64,000 bases of DNA from Pseudoalteromonas luteoviolacea H33-S. Lineage in GTDB: Bacteria > Pseudomonadota > Gammaproteobacteria > Enterobacterales > Alteromonadaceae. Location of the stretch: positions 1 through 64,000 of the forward strand of contig NZ_AUXY01000100.1 of the NCBI RefSeq assembly GCF_001625695.1. The letters run 5' to 3'. This document shows positions 42,202 through 50,546 of the stretch, piece after piece. The position numbers and the translations under genes are program-made. Position 1 is the stretch's first letter. Each line of letters starts with the position of its first letter. The notes under the pieces are model-generated. The model made no database searches. It was not told where the DNA came from and saw nothing but the letters and a program-made list of their open reading frames with translations.

Positions 42202-44748
42202 TTACAATGCCTTTACCGATTTTTCATTTACTACCGCGTCAAACTCAACCACCATAGTCTGAATTATGGGATCTGAGTTTACTGCGTCAACGGCTTCTAA
42301 ATACCGTTTTTGATCAATATCTTGTTGAATTAAAAATGGCGTTAATTGCACCTGTTCAACAAACTCCATTTGCAACTCCACTGGCTCGTTCAAAGCAAGT
42401 GTGAATGATTGCTGCAATTTATCCCTTAGCATAGGTGAGTCTAAATGTTGTTGGCTCTGTTCAGCCTTCAAAACACATGTATTACCCTGCTTTTCAAACA
42501 TGGCATGCAAAGCAAACTGTCTAACACGACCACTCAATCCCATTTTCTCTATCAAGTTTGCCCAATCATCTTTCTCATAAGCAAATTTCAAGCTACTAAT
42601 TGGACTCGTAAAATTCTCAGGGATCGGCATTTCAATCACGTGCTCTGGCTCATCTGTTTTGGCCGGAGCAGGAGATAACTGCTCGAGTAATTCTGGCGCT
42701 AATTTACTCTCGTCTTTTTTAAAGCGCTCTGTGATTTCTGGCTTTTTAGCACGAGATACTGGTACACGATGGGTCGTCGCCGTATGTGTATTAGATCGTT
42801 CGCTACTATGAGGCTGCGCCGTCGTAGAAGAAGGCTGTGTCTGAGTTTGTGCAGGCATATTCGAATTATTCACAGCGCTTCTGTGAGAATTCAAAGTACT
42901 TTGATTAGCCTCAGGCTTTTTGGGCTCTTCAGTGCCGCCCAGTAGCTTGCCTGCGCCAGATATTTGTCTGTTCTGTAAGATTTTGGCTATCGCTGATTGT
43001 GCTTGGCCTTGCTTTTGGGAATAAAGCTGACTAGCCGACGGCGCAATCTCTGCACTGCCTGGCGATGACATCTCGCCAGAATTTGAAAAGCCTTCTGATG
43101 AACCCGATTCACTAAAGCCCTGCGCAGTCGCTTGAGCCATTATATCGTTATACTGTTGATCAAACTCTGATGGGCCTGAGTCTACCTGCGAAGAATCACT
43201 CTCAAGTAAAGAGGGATTAGCAGGCTCTGGTTGTTGAGGCGCATGTTGCTCAAGCACCGCCTGCGGAGTCTGCATAGATGGTTGCTGAAGCGCATGTTGC
43301 TCAGGCACCGCCTGCGGAGTCTGCATAGATGGTTGTTGAGGCGCATGTTGCTCAGGCACCGCCTGCGGAGTCTGCATAGATGGTTGCTGAGGCGCATGTT
43401 GCTCAGGCACCGCCTGCGGAGTCTGCATAGATGGTTGCTGAGGCGCATGTTGCTCTAGTACTGTCTGCGACTGCATTTGTGCTGGCTGAGACATACCTTG
43501 CGCTGCTGCATGTGAAGCATTAGCTACATTCGATTCAGGTACGTTTTGAACTGTTTTTTTTTGGTTTTGATTCAGTATATCGCGCAGTGCACCAGCCTTA
43601 GACTTTTTAGCCTCTCCATGATTTGAAGAAGTGGAAACTGGCGCTATGCTCGCTTGTGAAAAATCAGTGCCTTCAAAAGCAAGCAATCTCAACATCACCA
43701 TTTCAAAGCCAAGTTTTGCATCTGGAGCCCAGCTCAGGTCTTTTTTACCACTTAAAAGTAGTTGATATAACAACTGTGCTGTTTGAGGGGATAATTGCTC
43801 TGCAAGTGTTTTAACTTGCTGTTGGTCAAATTGACCTATATGTGCTGCTTGTGGCACCAACTGAGTCAATTGAATAACGTGTAATAGCGAGATTAAATCA
43901 TCGATTACACTGACAAAGTTTCCATTTTTGAGTGCGATATTTTCAACTTCTGCCATCATGGCATTGCCATCTTGACATAACACTGCGCTCATCAATAACA
44001 TCGCATGGCTACTGTCCATCAATCCAAGCATCTGTTGTACCGCTGTGACGGTCAAATTACCATTCGTTTGCGCGATAGCTTGATCAGTCAAACTCAACGC
44101 ATCACGCATACTGCCATCGGCAGCTTTTGCCAAAATACTGAGCGCATCATCTTCAAACTGAAAGCTTTCTTGCGGCAGTATTTTAGCCAGCTGTTCTACA
44201 ATTTGTCCTTTTGCCATTGCATTAAGGTTAAACTGTAGGCAGCGCGATAAAATCGTAATCGGGAGCTTTTGAGGATCGGTCGTCGCTAATAAAAACTTGA
44301 CGTGCTCTGGGGGCTCTTCCAGTGTTTTAAGCAAAGCATTAAAACTATGCTTAGACAGCATGTGTACTTCATCAATGAGGTACACTTTATAGCGTCCACG
44401 AGTGGGGGCATATTGGACATTATCTAAGATCTCTCTTGTGTCCTCGACTTTTGTCCTTGAAGCAGCATCGATCTCAATCAAATCAATAAACTTACCTGAT
44501 TCGATTTCTATACATGTGCTACATTGACCACAAGGTGTCGATGATATGCCCTCTTCGCAATTTAGACTTTTCGCGAAGATCCTAGCAATAGTCGTTTTAC
44601 CCACACCTCGGGTACCTGTAAACAAATAAGCGTGGTGTAACCTTTGCTCATTTAAGGCGTTTATTAATGCCTGTTTTACATGTTTCTGCCCCATCATTTC
44701 ATGGAATGACTGGGGTCGCCACTTTCTTGCTAAGACCTGATAGCTCAT
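42202..44748 (-). CDS. dnaX: DNA polymerase III subunit tau (and possible gamma)
   Basis: An 848-residue clamp-loader subunit, longer than E. coli tau (643). AAA+ domain: Walker A FTGTRGVGKTTIARIFAK (about 43-60), zinc Cys cluster CGQCSTC, Walker B LIDEVHMLS and sensor LSRCLQFNL. Domains II-III extend to about 365. A long low-complexity linker (about 380-700) contains four copies of a 17-residue repeat (QQPSMQTPQAVPEQHAP), then tau-specific domains IV-V. An A9 run at codons 396-399 could direct frameshifting to a gamma form. Confidence 0.97.
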   Translation of the reverse strand: MSYQVLARKWRPQSFHEMMGQKHVKQALINALNEQRLHHAYLFTGTRGVGKTTIARIFAKSLNCEEGISSTPCGQCSTCIEIESGKFIDLIEIDAASRTKVEDTREILDNVQYAPTRGRYKVYLIDEVHMLSKHSFNALLKTLEEPPEHVKFLLATTDPQKLPITILSRCLQFNLNAMAKGQIVEQLAKILPQESFQFEDDALSILAKAADGSMRDALSLTDQAIAQTNGNLTVTAVQQMLGLMDSSHAMLLMSAVLCQDGNAMMAEVENIALKNGNFVSVIDDLISLLHVIQLTQLVPQAAHIGQFDQQQVKTLAEQLSPQTAQLLYQLLLSGKKDLSWAPDAKLGFEMVMLRLLAFEGTDFSQASIAPVSTSSNHGEAKKSKAGALRDILNQNQKKTVQNVPESNVANASHAAAQGMSQPAQMQSQTVLEQHAPQQPSMQTPQAVPEQHAPQQPSMQTPQAVPEQHAPQQPSMQTPQAVPEQHALQQPSMQTPQAVLEQHAPQQPEPANPSLLESDSSQVDSGPSEFDQQYNDIMAQATAQGFSESGSSEGFSNSGEMSSPGSAEIAPSASQLYSQKQGQAQSAIAKILQNRQISGAGKLLGGTEEPKKPEANQSTLNSHRSAVNNSNMPAQTQTQPSSTTAQPHSSERSNTHTATTHRVPVSRAKKPEITERFKKDESKLAPELLEQLSPAPAKTDEPEHVIEMPIPENFTSPISSLKFAYEKDDWANLIEKMGLSGRVRQFALHAMFEKQGNTCVLKAEQSQQHLDSPMLRDKLQQSFTLALNEPVELQMEFVEQVQLTPFLIQQDIDQKRYLEAVDAVNSDPIIQTMVVEFDAVVNEKSVKAL
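43231..43455. repeat. 51-bp minisatellite within dnaX
   Basis: Four tandem copies of a 51-bp unit (43231-43281, 43282-43332, 43333-43383, 43384-43434) are followed by a partial fifth. The copies differ at a few bases. The unit is a multiple of three and encodes a Gln/Pro-rich 17-residue repeat in the tau linker, so copy-number change keeps the frame. Confidence 0.95.
43554..43562 (-). promoter_or_regulatory. A9 slippery run in dnaX (candidate gamma-forming site)
   Basis: On the coding strand the phase is CAA AAA AAA ACA, giving an A_AAA_AAA heptamer at codons 396-399. A -1 shift would add six residues and stop at TGA, for a product of about 404 residues. A +1 shift also stops soon after. E. 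coli makes gamma at A_AAA_AAG. Confidence 0.5.
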
Positions 44749-44753
44749 TGATA

Positions 44754-45299
44754 CTACTCGCCGTCGAACTCTACTAATTTTAGAATATTAATGCCCAATG
44801 CAGTCACTCGCTCTTCACCGCCTAATTCAGGTAGTGAAATAACAAAAGCAGCATCTGTCGCTTGCCCACCCAAACGAGATACCAATTGCGCTGTCGCTTC
44901 AATTGTGCCACCAGTTGCCAATAAATCGTCAACCAACAATACTTTATCACCTTCTACTACTGCATCAGTATGAAGCTCTAATGTATCTTCACCATATTCT
45001 AATTGGTAAGACTGACTGATCACTTCTCTTGGCAATTTGCCCGGTTTACGCACAGGGATAAATGGAATACCAAGCGCTAATGCCAGTGGGGCACCAAAAA
45101 TAAACCCGCGGGATTCAGTACCAATAATCTTATCAAATCCTTGGTCCTTATACGCTGCAACAAAAGCGTCGATTGTTGCTTGGAATGCTTTTGGATTAGC
45201 AAGTAATGTAGTTACATCTCTGAACATGATCCCAGGCTTTGGGTAGTCTGGAACAGTTGCAATGCTATCTTTGATCAAAGACAAGTTTTGTTGTGTCAT
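44754..45299 (-). CDS. apt: Adenine phosphoribosyltransferase
   Basis: A 181-residue purine salvage enzyme. It has FRDVTTLLANPKAF (about 26-39), ESRGFIFGAPLALALG and the PRPP-binding motif VLLVDDLLATGGT (about 119-131). It converts adenine and PRPP to AMP. It lies 5 bases before dnaX, so the genes apt-dnaX-ybaB are probably co-transcribed. Confidence 0.97.
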   Translation of the reverse strand: MTQQNLSLIKDSIATVPDYPKPGIMFRDVTTLLANPKAFQATIDAFVAAYKDQGFDKIIGTESRGFIFGAPLALALGIPFIPVRKPGKLPREVISQSYQLEYGEDTLELHTDAVVEGDKVLLVDDLLATGGTIEATAQLVSRLGGQATDAAFVISLPELGGEERVTALGINILKLVEFDGE

Positions 45300-45337
45300 A
45301 ATCGTTCGTTTTTCAGATTTCTTTTAGAAAGAAAGTG

Positions 45338-45365
45338 ATTATAACAAGAAAGGATCGACTTTAAA
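45338..45365 (-). promoter_or_regulatory. Promoter of apt-dnaX
   Basis: On the minus strand TTTAAA (45360-45365), a 16-base spacer and a perfect TATAAT (45338-45343) lie about 40 bases before the apt ATG. Confidence 0.65.
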
Positions 45366-45482
45366 CGAGAATGGAAAAAAATCGAAGAAAAAACGAGTAA
45401 AGGTACAATAAATGGGCCAAACTCGGTGAATAAGTAACCCATAAAATCTTGCTAATTTGTTATCTTAGACGCATCTAGAAGT

Positions 45483-45602
45483 TTAGCCACCTAAATAGAT
45501 CCAGCCAAGGATCGCATTTAAGCATCCGATACCAACAAAGCATGCAAGAAAAGCGAGAAAATAGGAAAGTTTGAATGGATCTTTTCGTTCAGAGTTAGAC
45601 AT
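45483..45602 (-). CDS. 39-residue single-span membrane protein, unknown function
   Basis: A short frame reads MSNSERKDPFKLSYFLAF and continues through a hydrophobic segment to end WIYLGG. AAGG lies 8 bases before the ATG. The charged N-terminus followed by one ~24-residue hydrophobic helix suggests a small inner-membrane protein. It lies between the hvf operon and apt, on the same strand, about 85 bases after hvfC. No family was recognised. Confidence 0.55.
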   Translation of the reverse strand: MSNSERKDPFKLSYFLAFLACFVGIGCLNAILGWIYLGG

Positions 45603-45685
45603 GAGAACAACCTTAGTTTTGTGCCTTGAAACCAAATAAGAGAGTCAAGGCGTTAGCACAAATCGCGTTCACATCTTAGTAGAAC

Positions 45686-46456
45686 TTATGACATCAATAA
45701 AGGTGAGCGGCTGCTTTTATCTACAACAATTCCTTTTTCAGCGAACTGCTGTAAAGTTTGTAGAGCGCCCACTACCAATTGTGAAGCTGTAAAACCAGAA
45801 GTTTGTTGGGCTATTTGCTCACAAATCTCCAAAACACTCATACCTGGTTGCTGCTCAACGCTCGCCAGCAATAGACTTGTCATTGGATTTAATGCGATAA
45901 ACTGGATCTCTTCTTCTAAATCTCGATACACGACAAAGCTATATGGCCCCTCTTGAGGTTGCTCTGGTTGATAGCCAACTTGAATTTGGTGGACTGGAAA
46001 GGTGTACTGCACACATTGAGCAACACTAGAAAGAAATAAGGGTTGATGTTCGTCGAGCTCAGCATCAAATAGCAAGTCATAATTATCACGCTGCAAAATC
46101 GACACATTCAGTTCCACCCATTCATAATGTGCTAATTCAAACATAAATACCGGATCTGACTCTTTAGGGCGATAACCTTGATCCAAATACTTTAAAAACT
46201 CCTGACTGATCTCCAAAAAATAAGGACTTGTACATTGATGCTCAGCAAAAAACTGCCTGACTAATGCTATCCAGCTTTTCTCATCATATAGGCTTTTTAA
46301 TACAGGAAACGCTGATGCAACAAACCCCTCTACATTATTAAAAAACAACTCTCTGTAAATTTTCATTCTGCGATCTTCAATATCGCTAGGTTTTACTGCA
46401 TTTTCAGGATCTTTAATATGGGCAACAAAAGCAGCTTGAACTTCTTGAAACGACAT
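45686..46456 (-). CDS. hvfC: HvfC-like protein (DUF2063, partner of the MNIO enzyme)
   Basis: A 256-residue protein with a DUF2063-type N-terminal domain (about 1-95: FQEVQAAFVAHIKDP, RMKIYRELFFNNVEGFV and ALVRQFFAEH) and a C-terminal winged-helix-like domain (about 110-250). In HvfABC and bufferin systems this protein presents the precursor peptide to the MNIO oxidase. Its start overlaps the hvfB stop by one base, giving tight coupling. Confidence 0.88.
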   Translation of the reverse strand: MSFQEVQAAFVAHIKDPENAVKPSDIEDRRMKIYRELFFNNVEGFVASAFPVLKSLYDEKSWIALVRQFFAEHQCTSPYFLEISQEFLKYLDQGYRPKESDPVFMFELAHYEWVELNVSILQRDNYDLLFDAELDEHQPLFLSSVAQCVQYTFPVHQIQVGYQPEQPQEGPYSFVVYRDLEEEIQFIALNPMTSLLLASVEQQPGMSVLEICEQIAQQTSGFTASQLVVGALQTLQQFAEKGIVVDKSSRSPLLMS

Positions 46457-47295
46457 TAAGCAATCCCTCTTTGCAGCTTCTGATGCACTGCTTGAGCTTG
46501 ATGTATTTGTTGCACTTCAGTGAGCAGTAAATTTAAAGGTGGAATATTAAAGTCACGCTCCAATAGCGTTGGAAACAGCCCGTGTAACTCATATGCTTTT
46601 TGCAGTAACGCCCAAACAGGGTCACATACGTCTGCCCCATGAGTATCGACTAATAAATCTTCCGCCTCTTCGTAGTGGCCCGCAATATGACCATATGCAA
46701 TTCGTTCAGTTGGCATTGCAGCAAGAAAAGACATGGCATCGTAGCTATGATTAATCGAATTTACATAGATATTATTGATATCCAATAGCAAATCACAATC
46801 TGCCTCTTGTAAAACAGCGAGCGTAAAGTCAAGCTCAGACATTTCTTGCCCTGGCGCCGCATAATACGATACATTTTCTACAGCTATGCGCCTCTCAAGT
46901 CGCTCTTGAACCTCAGCAATCCGCTTGGCTGTATGCATGACCGCTTCTTCAGTAAATGGGATGGGCATCAAATCATACATATGCCCATTGCCCGAACAAT
47001 AACTGAGATGCTCGCTGTAGCACTTGACGTTATGCTGCTCAAAAAAAGTTTTTAAATCAGCAATAAATTGAGTATCTAGCGGATCTGAGGAGCCAAGTGA
47101 TAACGATAAACCATGACAAACAAAATTATGCTGCTCAGTTAACTGCTCAAACTGCTTAGCAAACCGCCCACCCAGTGTCATCCAATTTTCTGGTGCAACC
47201 TCGTAAAAATCCACCGTGTTAGGCGCACTGTTCAAAATGTCATCTAACATTTCTCTACGCAGGCCAAGTCCGACATGGCCGAAACTCTTATTCAT
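46456..47295 (-). CDS. hvfB: HvfB-like multinuclear iron oxidase (DUF692/MNIO)
   Basis: About 279 residues of the DUF692 TIM-barrel family. Likely iron ligands are in FVCHGLSLSLGS, YSEHLSYCSGNG, VENVSYYA, LLLDINNIYVNSINH and IAYGHIAGHYE. In characterised relatives, the enzyme converts Cys in EGKCG motifs of the precursor to oxazolone-thioamide groups that bind copper. ATG 47295 is chosen because GGAAG lies 6 bases upstream. It is between hvfA and hvfC. Confidence 0.9.
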   Translation of the reverse strand: MNKSFGHVGLGLRREMLDDILNSAPNTVDFYEVAPENWMTLGGRFAKQFEQLTEQHNFVCHGLSLSLGSSDPLDTQFIADLKTFFEQHNVKCYSEHLSYCSGNGHMYDLMPIPFTEEAVMHTAKRIAEVQERLERRIAVENVSYYAAPGQEMSELDFTLAVLQEADCDLLLDINNIYVNSINHSYDAMSFLAAMPTERIAYGHIAGHYEEAEDLLVDTHGADVCDPVWALLQKAYELHGLFPTLLERDFNIPPLNLLLTEVQQIHQAQAVHQKLQRGIA

Positions 47296-47333
47296 TATCA
47301 CTTCCTAATCTACATGCCACTCGACACTATTTA

Positions 47334-47753
47334 TTAGTGGCTACCACCACATTTTCCTTCGCCGCATTTACCTTCTTTGCTTTTAGTGCTGCCACCACAT
47401 TTACCTTCGCCACACTTGCCTTCTTTACTTTTTGCTGCGCCACCACATTTACCTTCGCCACACTTACCTTCTTTACTTTTTGCAGCGCCGCCACATTTAC
47501 CCTCGCCGCACTTACCTTCTTTGCTTTTAGCACCGCCGCATTTACCTTCACCACACTTGCCTTCTTTGCTCTTTGCGTCACCACCACACTTACCTTCGCC
47601 ACACTTGCCTTCACTCGCATCTACTTGATAACCCGACGTCATAACTTCATAAGAAAATGGGTTTGCAGACGCCTCTCCAGAAGCCAAAGCTGCAGAGCTT
47701 ACAACTGCTGCACTTAAAGTTAACGCTAAGGAATTTTTCTTTACTGTATTCAT
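47334..47753 (-). CDS. hvfA: HvfA-like modified metallophore precursor (12 EGKCG motifs)
   Basis: A 139-residue exported precursor. The signal peptide is about residues 1-25 (LALTLSAAVVSSAALA), followed by a short spacer and six near-identical repeats of EGKCGEGKCGG joined by KSK-type linkers (about 48-139). This gives twelve cysteines in EGKC context and no others. Such proteins (HvfA, bufferins) are modified by HvfB/HvfC and bind copper. ATG 47753 is chosen for its GAGAG ribosome site; the frame opens six codons earlier. Confidence 0.92.
   Translation of the reverse strand: MNTVKKNSLALTLSAAVVSSAALASGEASANPFSYEVMTSGYQVDASEGKCGEGKCGGDAKSKEGKCGEGKCGGAKSKEGKCGEGKCGGAAKSKEGKCGEGKCGGAAKSKEGKCGEGKCGGSTKSKEGKCGEGKCGGSH
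47340..47612. repeat. Tandem 45-48-bp repeats within hvfA
   Basis: Six in-frame units of 45-48 bp encode EGKCGEGKCGG plus a KSK linker. Unit length and linker sequence vary slightly (DAKSK, AKSK, AAKSK, STKSK), so expansion and contraction by recombination is likely. Confidence 0.95.
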
Positions 47754-47948
47754 AATTTTTCTCTCAATCATTAATTCGGGTTCATTTAATAGACCCAGTT
47801 ACCTGAAAACAAATTTCAAAGTTTTTCTTTTTTGAGTGTACAGCCATACACAGTGGGTACTTAGAGTATGAGGAACAGATAAGATTTATATTAATAATTC
47901 GCTCCATCTCATATAGAATAGCCCGAATTTTAATTTGGTGCAGTACTG

Positions 47949-48929
47949 ATGAAGCTTATATTGGCCCCAATGGAGGGCGTTGTCGACTTTAAAATGCGTG
48001 AATTACTCACAGATATCGGTGGTTTTGACCTATGCGTCACTGAGTTTGTTCGTGTTGTTGACTTAACTTTGCCTAGACGTGTATTTGTCCGTTATTGCCC
48101 AGAACTACTCAACGGTGGACTTACACGAGCAGGCACCCCCGTTAGAATACAATTGTTAGGTCAAGTACCTCATGTACTTGCAGCGAACGCTCGAAAAGCA
48201 GTCAAGCTAGGGTCACATGGTGTTGACTTAAATTTTGGCTGTCCTGCAAAAACAGTCAATAAGAGTAAAGGCGGTGCCGTATTACTCAAAGAGCCAGAAC
48301 AAATTTACCAAATCATCAAGGCAGTGCGTGAAGCTGTGCCTTACGAGCATGTGGTAAGCGCGAAGATCCGACTCGGATTCGATGATGATGCAAATAGCAG
48401 TGAAATTGTCGACGCAGTGCAAAGTGCAGGAGCGTCTAGCTTAGCGATTCACGCAAGAACTAAACGCGACGGCTATCGCCCTCCTGCGTATTGGGAAAAA
48501 ATCCCTCCTCTACTTGAAAGACTCACCATCCCAGTCGTTGCTAATGGTGAAATATGGCAAGTAGAAGACGCAATTAGGTGCCAACAGCAAAGTCAATGTG
48601 AAGATTTAATGTTAGGCCGTGGTGCCCTTGCTACCCCTGATTTGGCGGCAAAGATAAAAGCACATATCAATAAACAAGATTATAAACCACTTGAATGGCA
48701 AGAGGTGGTATACCATATTGTCCACTCCTCTATGCATCAAGATGAGAATGTCAGTGAGAAATACTTTTCTGCCAGAACAAAACAGTGGCTTGGTTACCTA
48801 AAATTACAATATCCTCAAGCGCACGATTTATTCGAGGAAATAAAACGCTTAAAAGCCAAATCCGAAGTTGTTAGCATATTACAGAAATACGTAAAATCTC
48901 CGTCTCTTGATTCAAATCATAACGTCTAA
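47949..48929 (+). CDS. dusC: tRNA-dihydrouridine(16) synthase DusC
   Basis: A 326-residue flavoprotein that reduces U16 of tRNAs. FMN-barrel motifs include APMEGVVDFKMRELL (about 6-20), DLNFGCPAKTVNKSKGGA with the catalytic Cys, KIRLGFDD, IHARTKRDGY and NGEIW. MEGVVD at the N-terminus and an overall length of ~320 are typical of DusC rather than DusA/B. It is followed by the DksA-like gene after 45 bases. Confidence 0.95.
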   Translation: MKLILAPMEGVVDFKMRELLTDIGGFDLCVTEFVRVVDLTLPRRVFVRYCPELLNGGLTRAGTPVRIQLLGQVPHVLAANARKAVKLGSHGVDLNFGCPAKTVNKSKGGAVLLKEPEQIYQIIKAVREAVPYEHVVSAKIRLGFDDDANSSEIVDAVQSAGASSLAIHARTKRDGYRPPAYWEKIPPLLERLTIPVVANGEIWQVEDAIRCQQQSQCEDLMLGRGALATPDLAAKIKAHINKQDYKPLEWQEVVYHIVHSSMHQDENVSEKYFSARTKQWLGYLKLQYPQAHDLFEEIKRLKAKSEVVSILQKYVKSPSLDSNHNV

Positions 48930-48973
48930 GTTACTCTGCAATAGATAATGGGCCTTCAGAGGAGAAGCAGCCC

Positions 48974-49339
48974 ATGAATGAAAATCTACTAAAGCAATGT
49001 CAAGAAAAGTTAAGGGAAGAGCTTGCTCGTACACGAGCAAGCTTTGTCCTGGATTTAAAAACAAACACAAACCCCGTTATATTGGCGTTAGCGGAGTTAT
49101 TAGAAAATACGGCACCGTCTGATTGGATTGATAGCATTAACGAGAAGATATGCCCAAGCCAATTTCCGAGCTATCAACGGTTAGTACAACTAGAAGCTGC
49201 TTTGTGTCAAATTGATATTGGCCAATTTGGCTTTTGTTGCGATTGTGAACAAGAAATCGAAGACGCCTTATTAATGCAAGATCCTGCGACACAAAGGTGC
49301 ACACAATGTTGCCCAGTAACAAAAATTAAAGAGGCTTAA
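48974..49339 (+). CDS. TraR/DksA-type zinc-finger protein
   Basis: A 121-residue protein. The C-terminal C4 zinc finger reads GFCCDCEQEIEDALLMQDP followed by RCTQCC (about 86-112), as in DksA/TraR. The N-terminal region is helical (about 1-75), but the Asp pair of the DksA coiled-coil tip (DxxDxA) is not seen, so ppGpp-synergy function is doubtful. GGAG lies 9 bases before the ATG. It is convergent with the lipoprotein gene and overlaps its end by 14 bases. Confidence 0.8.
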   Translation: MNENLLKQCQEKLREELARTRASFVLDLKTNTNPVILALAELLENTAPSDWIDSINEKICPSQFPSYQRLVQLEAALCQIDIGQFGFCCDCEQEIEDALLMQDPATQRCTQCCPVTKIKEA

Positions 49340-50342
49340 ACTGCTCAAGCAATACAAATATCGAAGCAGGATAAAATACGATATTTTTGAGTAAAGCATA
49401 GGCTTGCGCTTCATCCAGCGCTAATTTAGATTGTAGCCTATGCATTGCTTGTTGCTGTGACCATGAAAATGCATGTACACCTAGGTCTACTTCAGCAACA
49501 ATGGCGGCAATATAGAGATTATCGTTATCTAATTTATATTCACAACGACTAAACGTTTCACGAATATCAATAAAATGGTCTCGCCAATTTAAACCTGATT
49601 TGTATTGACAGGCATTTGCGAGAAAAGCCAACACAAATGGTTTGTTATATCCTACAGAACGCCATTCAAAAGCGACTTTCGACAAGCCTTTCTTTTTACT
49701 GTCTTGTAATATGCGCAAAAAGTCATGTGGCGCTTGCACTGTTCTAGTATAGTAATTTAGCTTACTTTGATACCACTCTGTGCCGTTTGGAAGTTGAGAT
49801 AGTCCAATGCCTGAACGCGTTTTATATTGTGTAAGAAACGCCTTAAACGCATTTACCGTATCACTTTGGTGATCTGAGTCAGATAAATAATCCATTAATT
49901 GGCTTTTTTCGATTCTAGAGAGATAGATATTACTCTCGGCCCCATCTTCCAATCGTCTTTTGACATTCAGTAACCATGTATCAATTTCTTGAGGTGAAAA
50001 ATAGGCTTGTGACAATGCTAGAACATTAGTCTGTACCGGCCAGCTTAAATAACGCTCAGGATAGCGCTGCTGTATTTTTAAATACATAATTGTGCTCGCG
50101 TCGAACTGAGACAACTCTTGTGCATTAATTGAATCAAGCAACGCATGCCTTTGTGATAAGTACACCTCATCATATGGCATTGCCTTATCAAAATCAGACT
50201 CTTGAGAGCCAGACATAAACCAGTTTAGAGCATGAAGCTTTTGCGTAAAGTCAGCTAAGTTAACAGGCGCTTTAGATTCGCTACAAGCGCTTAAAATAAA
50301 TATGCTAGACAGCACGGTGGCAAATACACGACTTTTTGACAT
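49326..50342 (-). CDS. Lipoprotein of unknown function
   Basis: About 338 residues with a lipoprotein signal ending LSAC (Cys near 20). The rest is a predicted helical periplasmic domain with ERYLSWPVQTNVLALSQAYF and LDEAQAYALLKNIVF. No catalytic motif was recognised. ATG 50342 is chosen because GGAGAG lies just upstream and the signal begins there; the frame opens five codons earlier. Its 3' end overlaps the DksA-like gene on the other strand. Confidence 0.75.
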   Translation of the reverse strand: MSKSRVFATVLSSIFILSACSESKAPVNLADFTQKLHALNWFMSGSQESDFDKAMPYDEVYLSQRHALLDSINAQELSQFDASTIMYLKIQQRYPERYLSWPVQTNVLALSQAYFSPQEIDTWLLNVKRRLEDGAESNIYLSRIEKSQLMDYLSDSDHQSDTVNAFKAFLTQYKTRSGIGLSQLPNGTEWYQSKLNYYTRTVQAPHDFLRILQDSKKKGLSKVAFEWRSVGYNKPFVLAFLANACQYKSGLNWRDHFIDIRETFSRCEYKLDNDNLYIAAIVAEVDLGVHAFSWSQQQAMHRLQSKLALDEAQAYALLKNIVFYPASIFVLLEQFKPL

Positions 50343-50518
50343 TTTCTCTCCAAACAAACGGCTCTCTGATGGCCTAAATTTAACTTGTTAGATTTGAACT
50401 TAGCTATATCTCTATTCCAACCGGATAAGAGCTAGATTTACTCAGAAATACAGAACTTGCTAGTTTACGTAAAAAATGCGTTGTGGGTGTGTTTTGAATC
50501 AAACTTTTCTACAGACAA

Positions 50519-50544
50519 TAAAAAAGCCCCTGTTGGGGCTTTTA
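50519..50544 (-). terminator. Terminator of the TonB2-type operon
   Basis: On the minus strand AAAAGCCCC, an AACA loop and GGGGCTTTT are followed by a T run, directly after the stop of the TPR gene. Confidence 0.9.
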
Positions 50545-50546
50545 AA

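Noticed and set aside
43231..43455. CRISPR array
   Set aside because: Units are directly tandem with no spacers and encode a protein repeat.
43182..43458. Repetitive frames on other frames and strands of the dnaX repeat
   Set aside because: They are translations of the 51-bp minisatellite in wrong frames.
47337..47717. Long plus-strand frames over hvfA
   Set aside because: They are low-complexity shadows of the EGKCG repeats, without a start signal.
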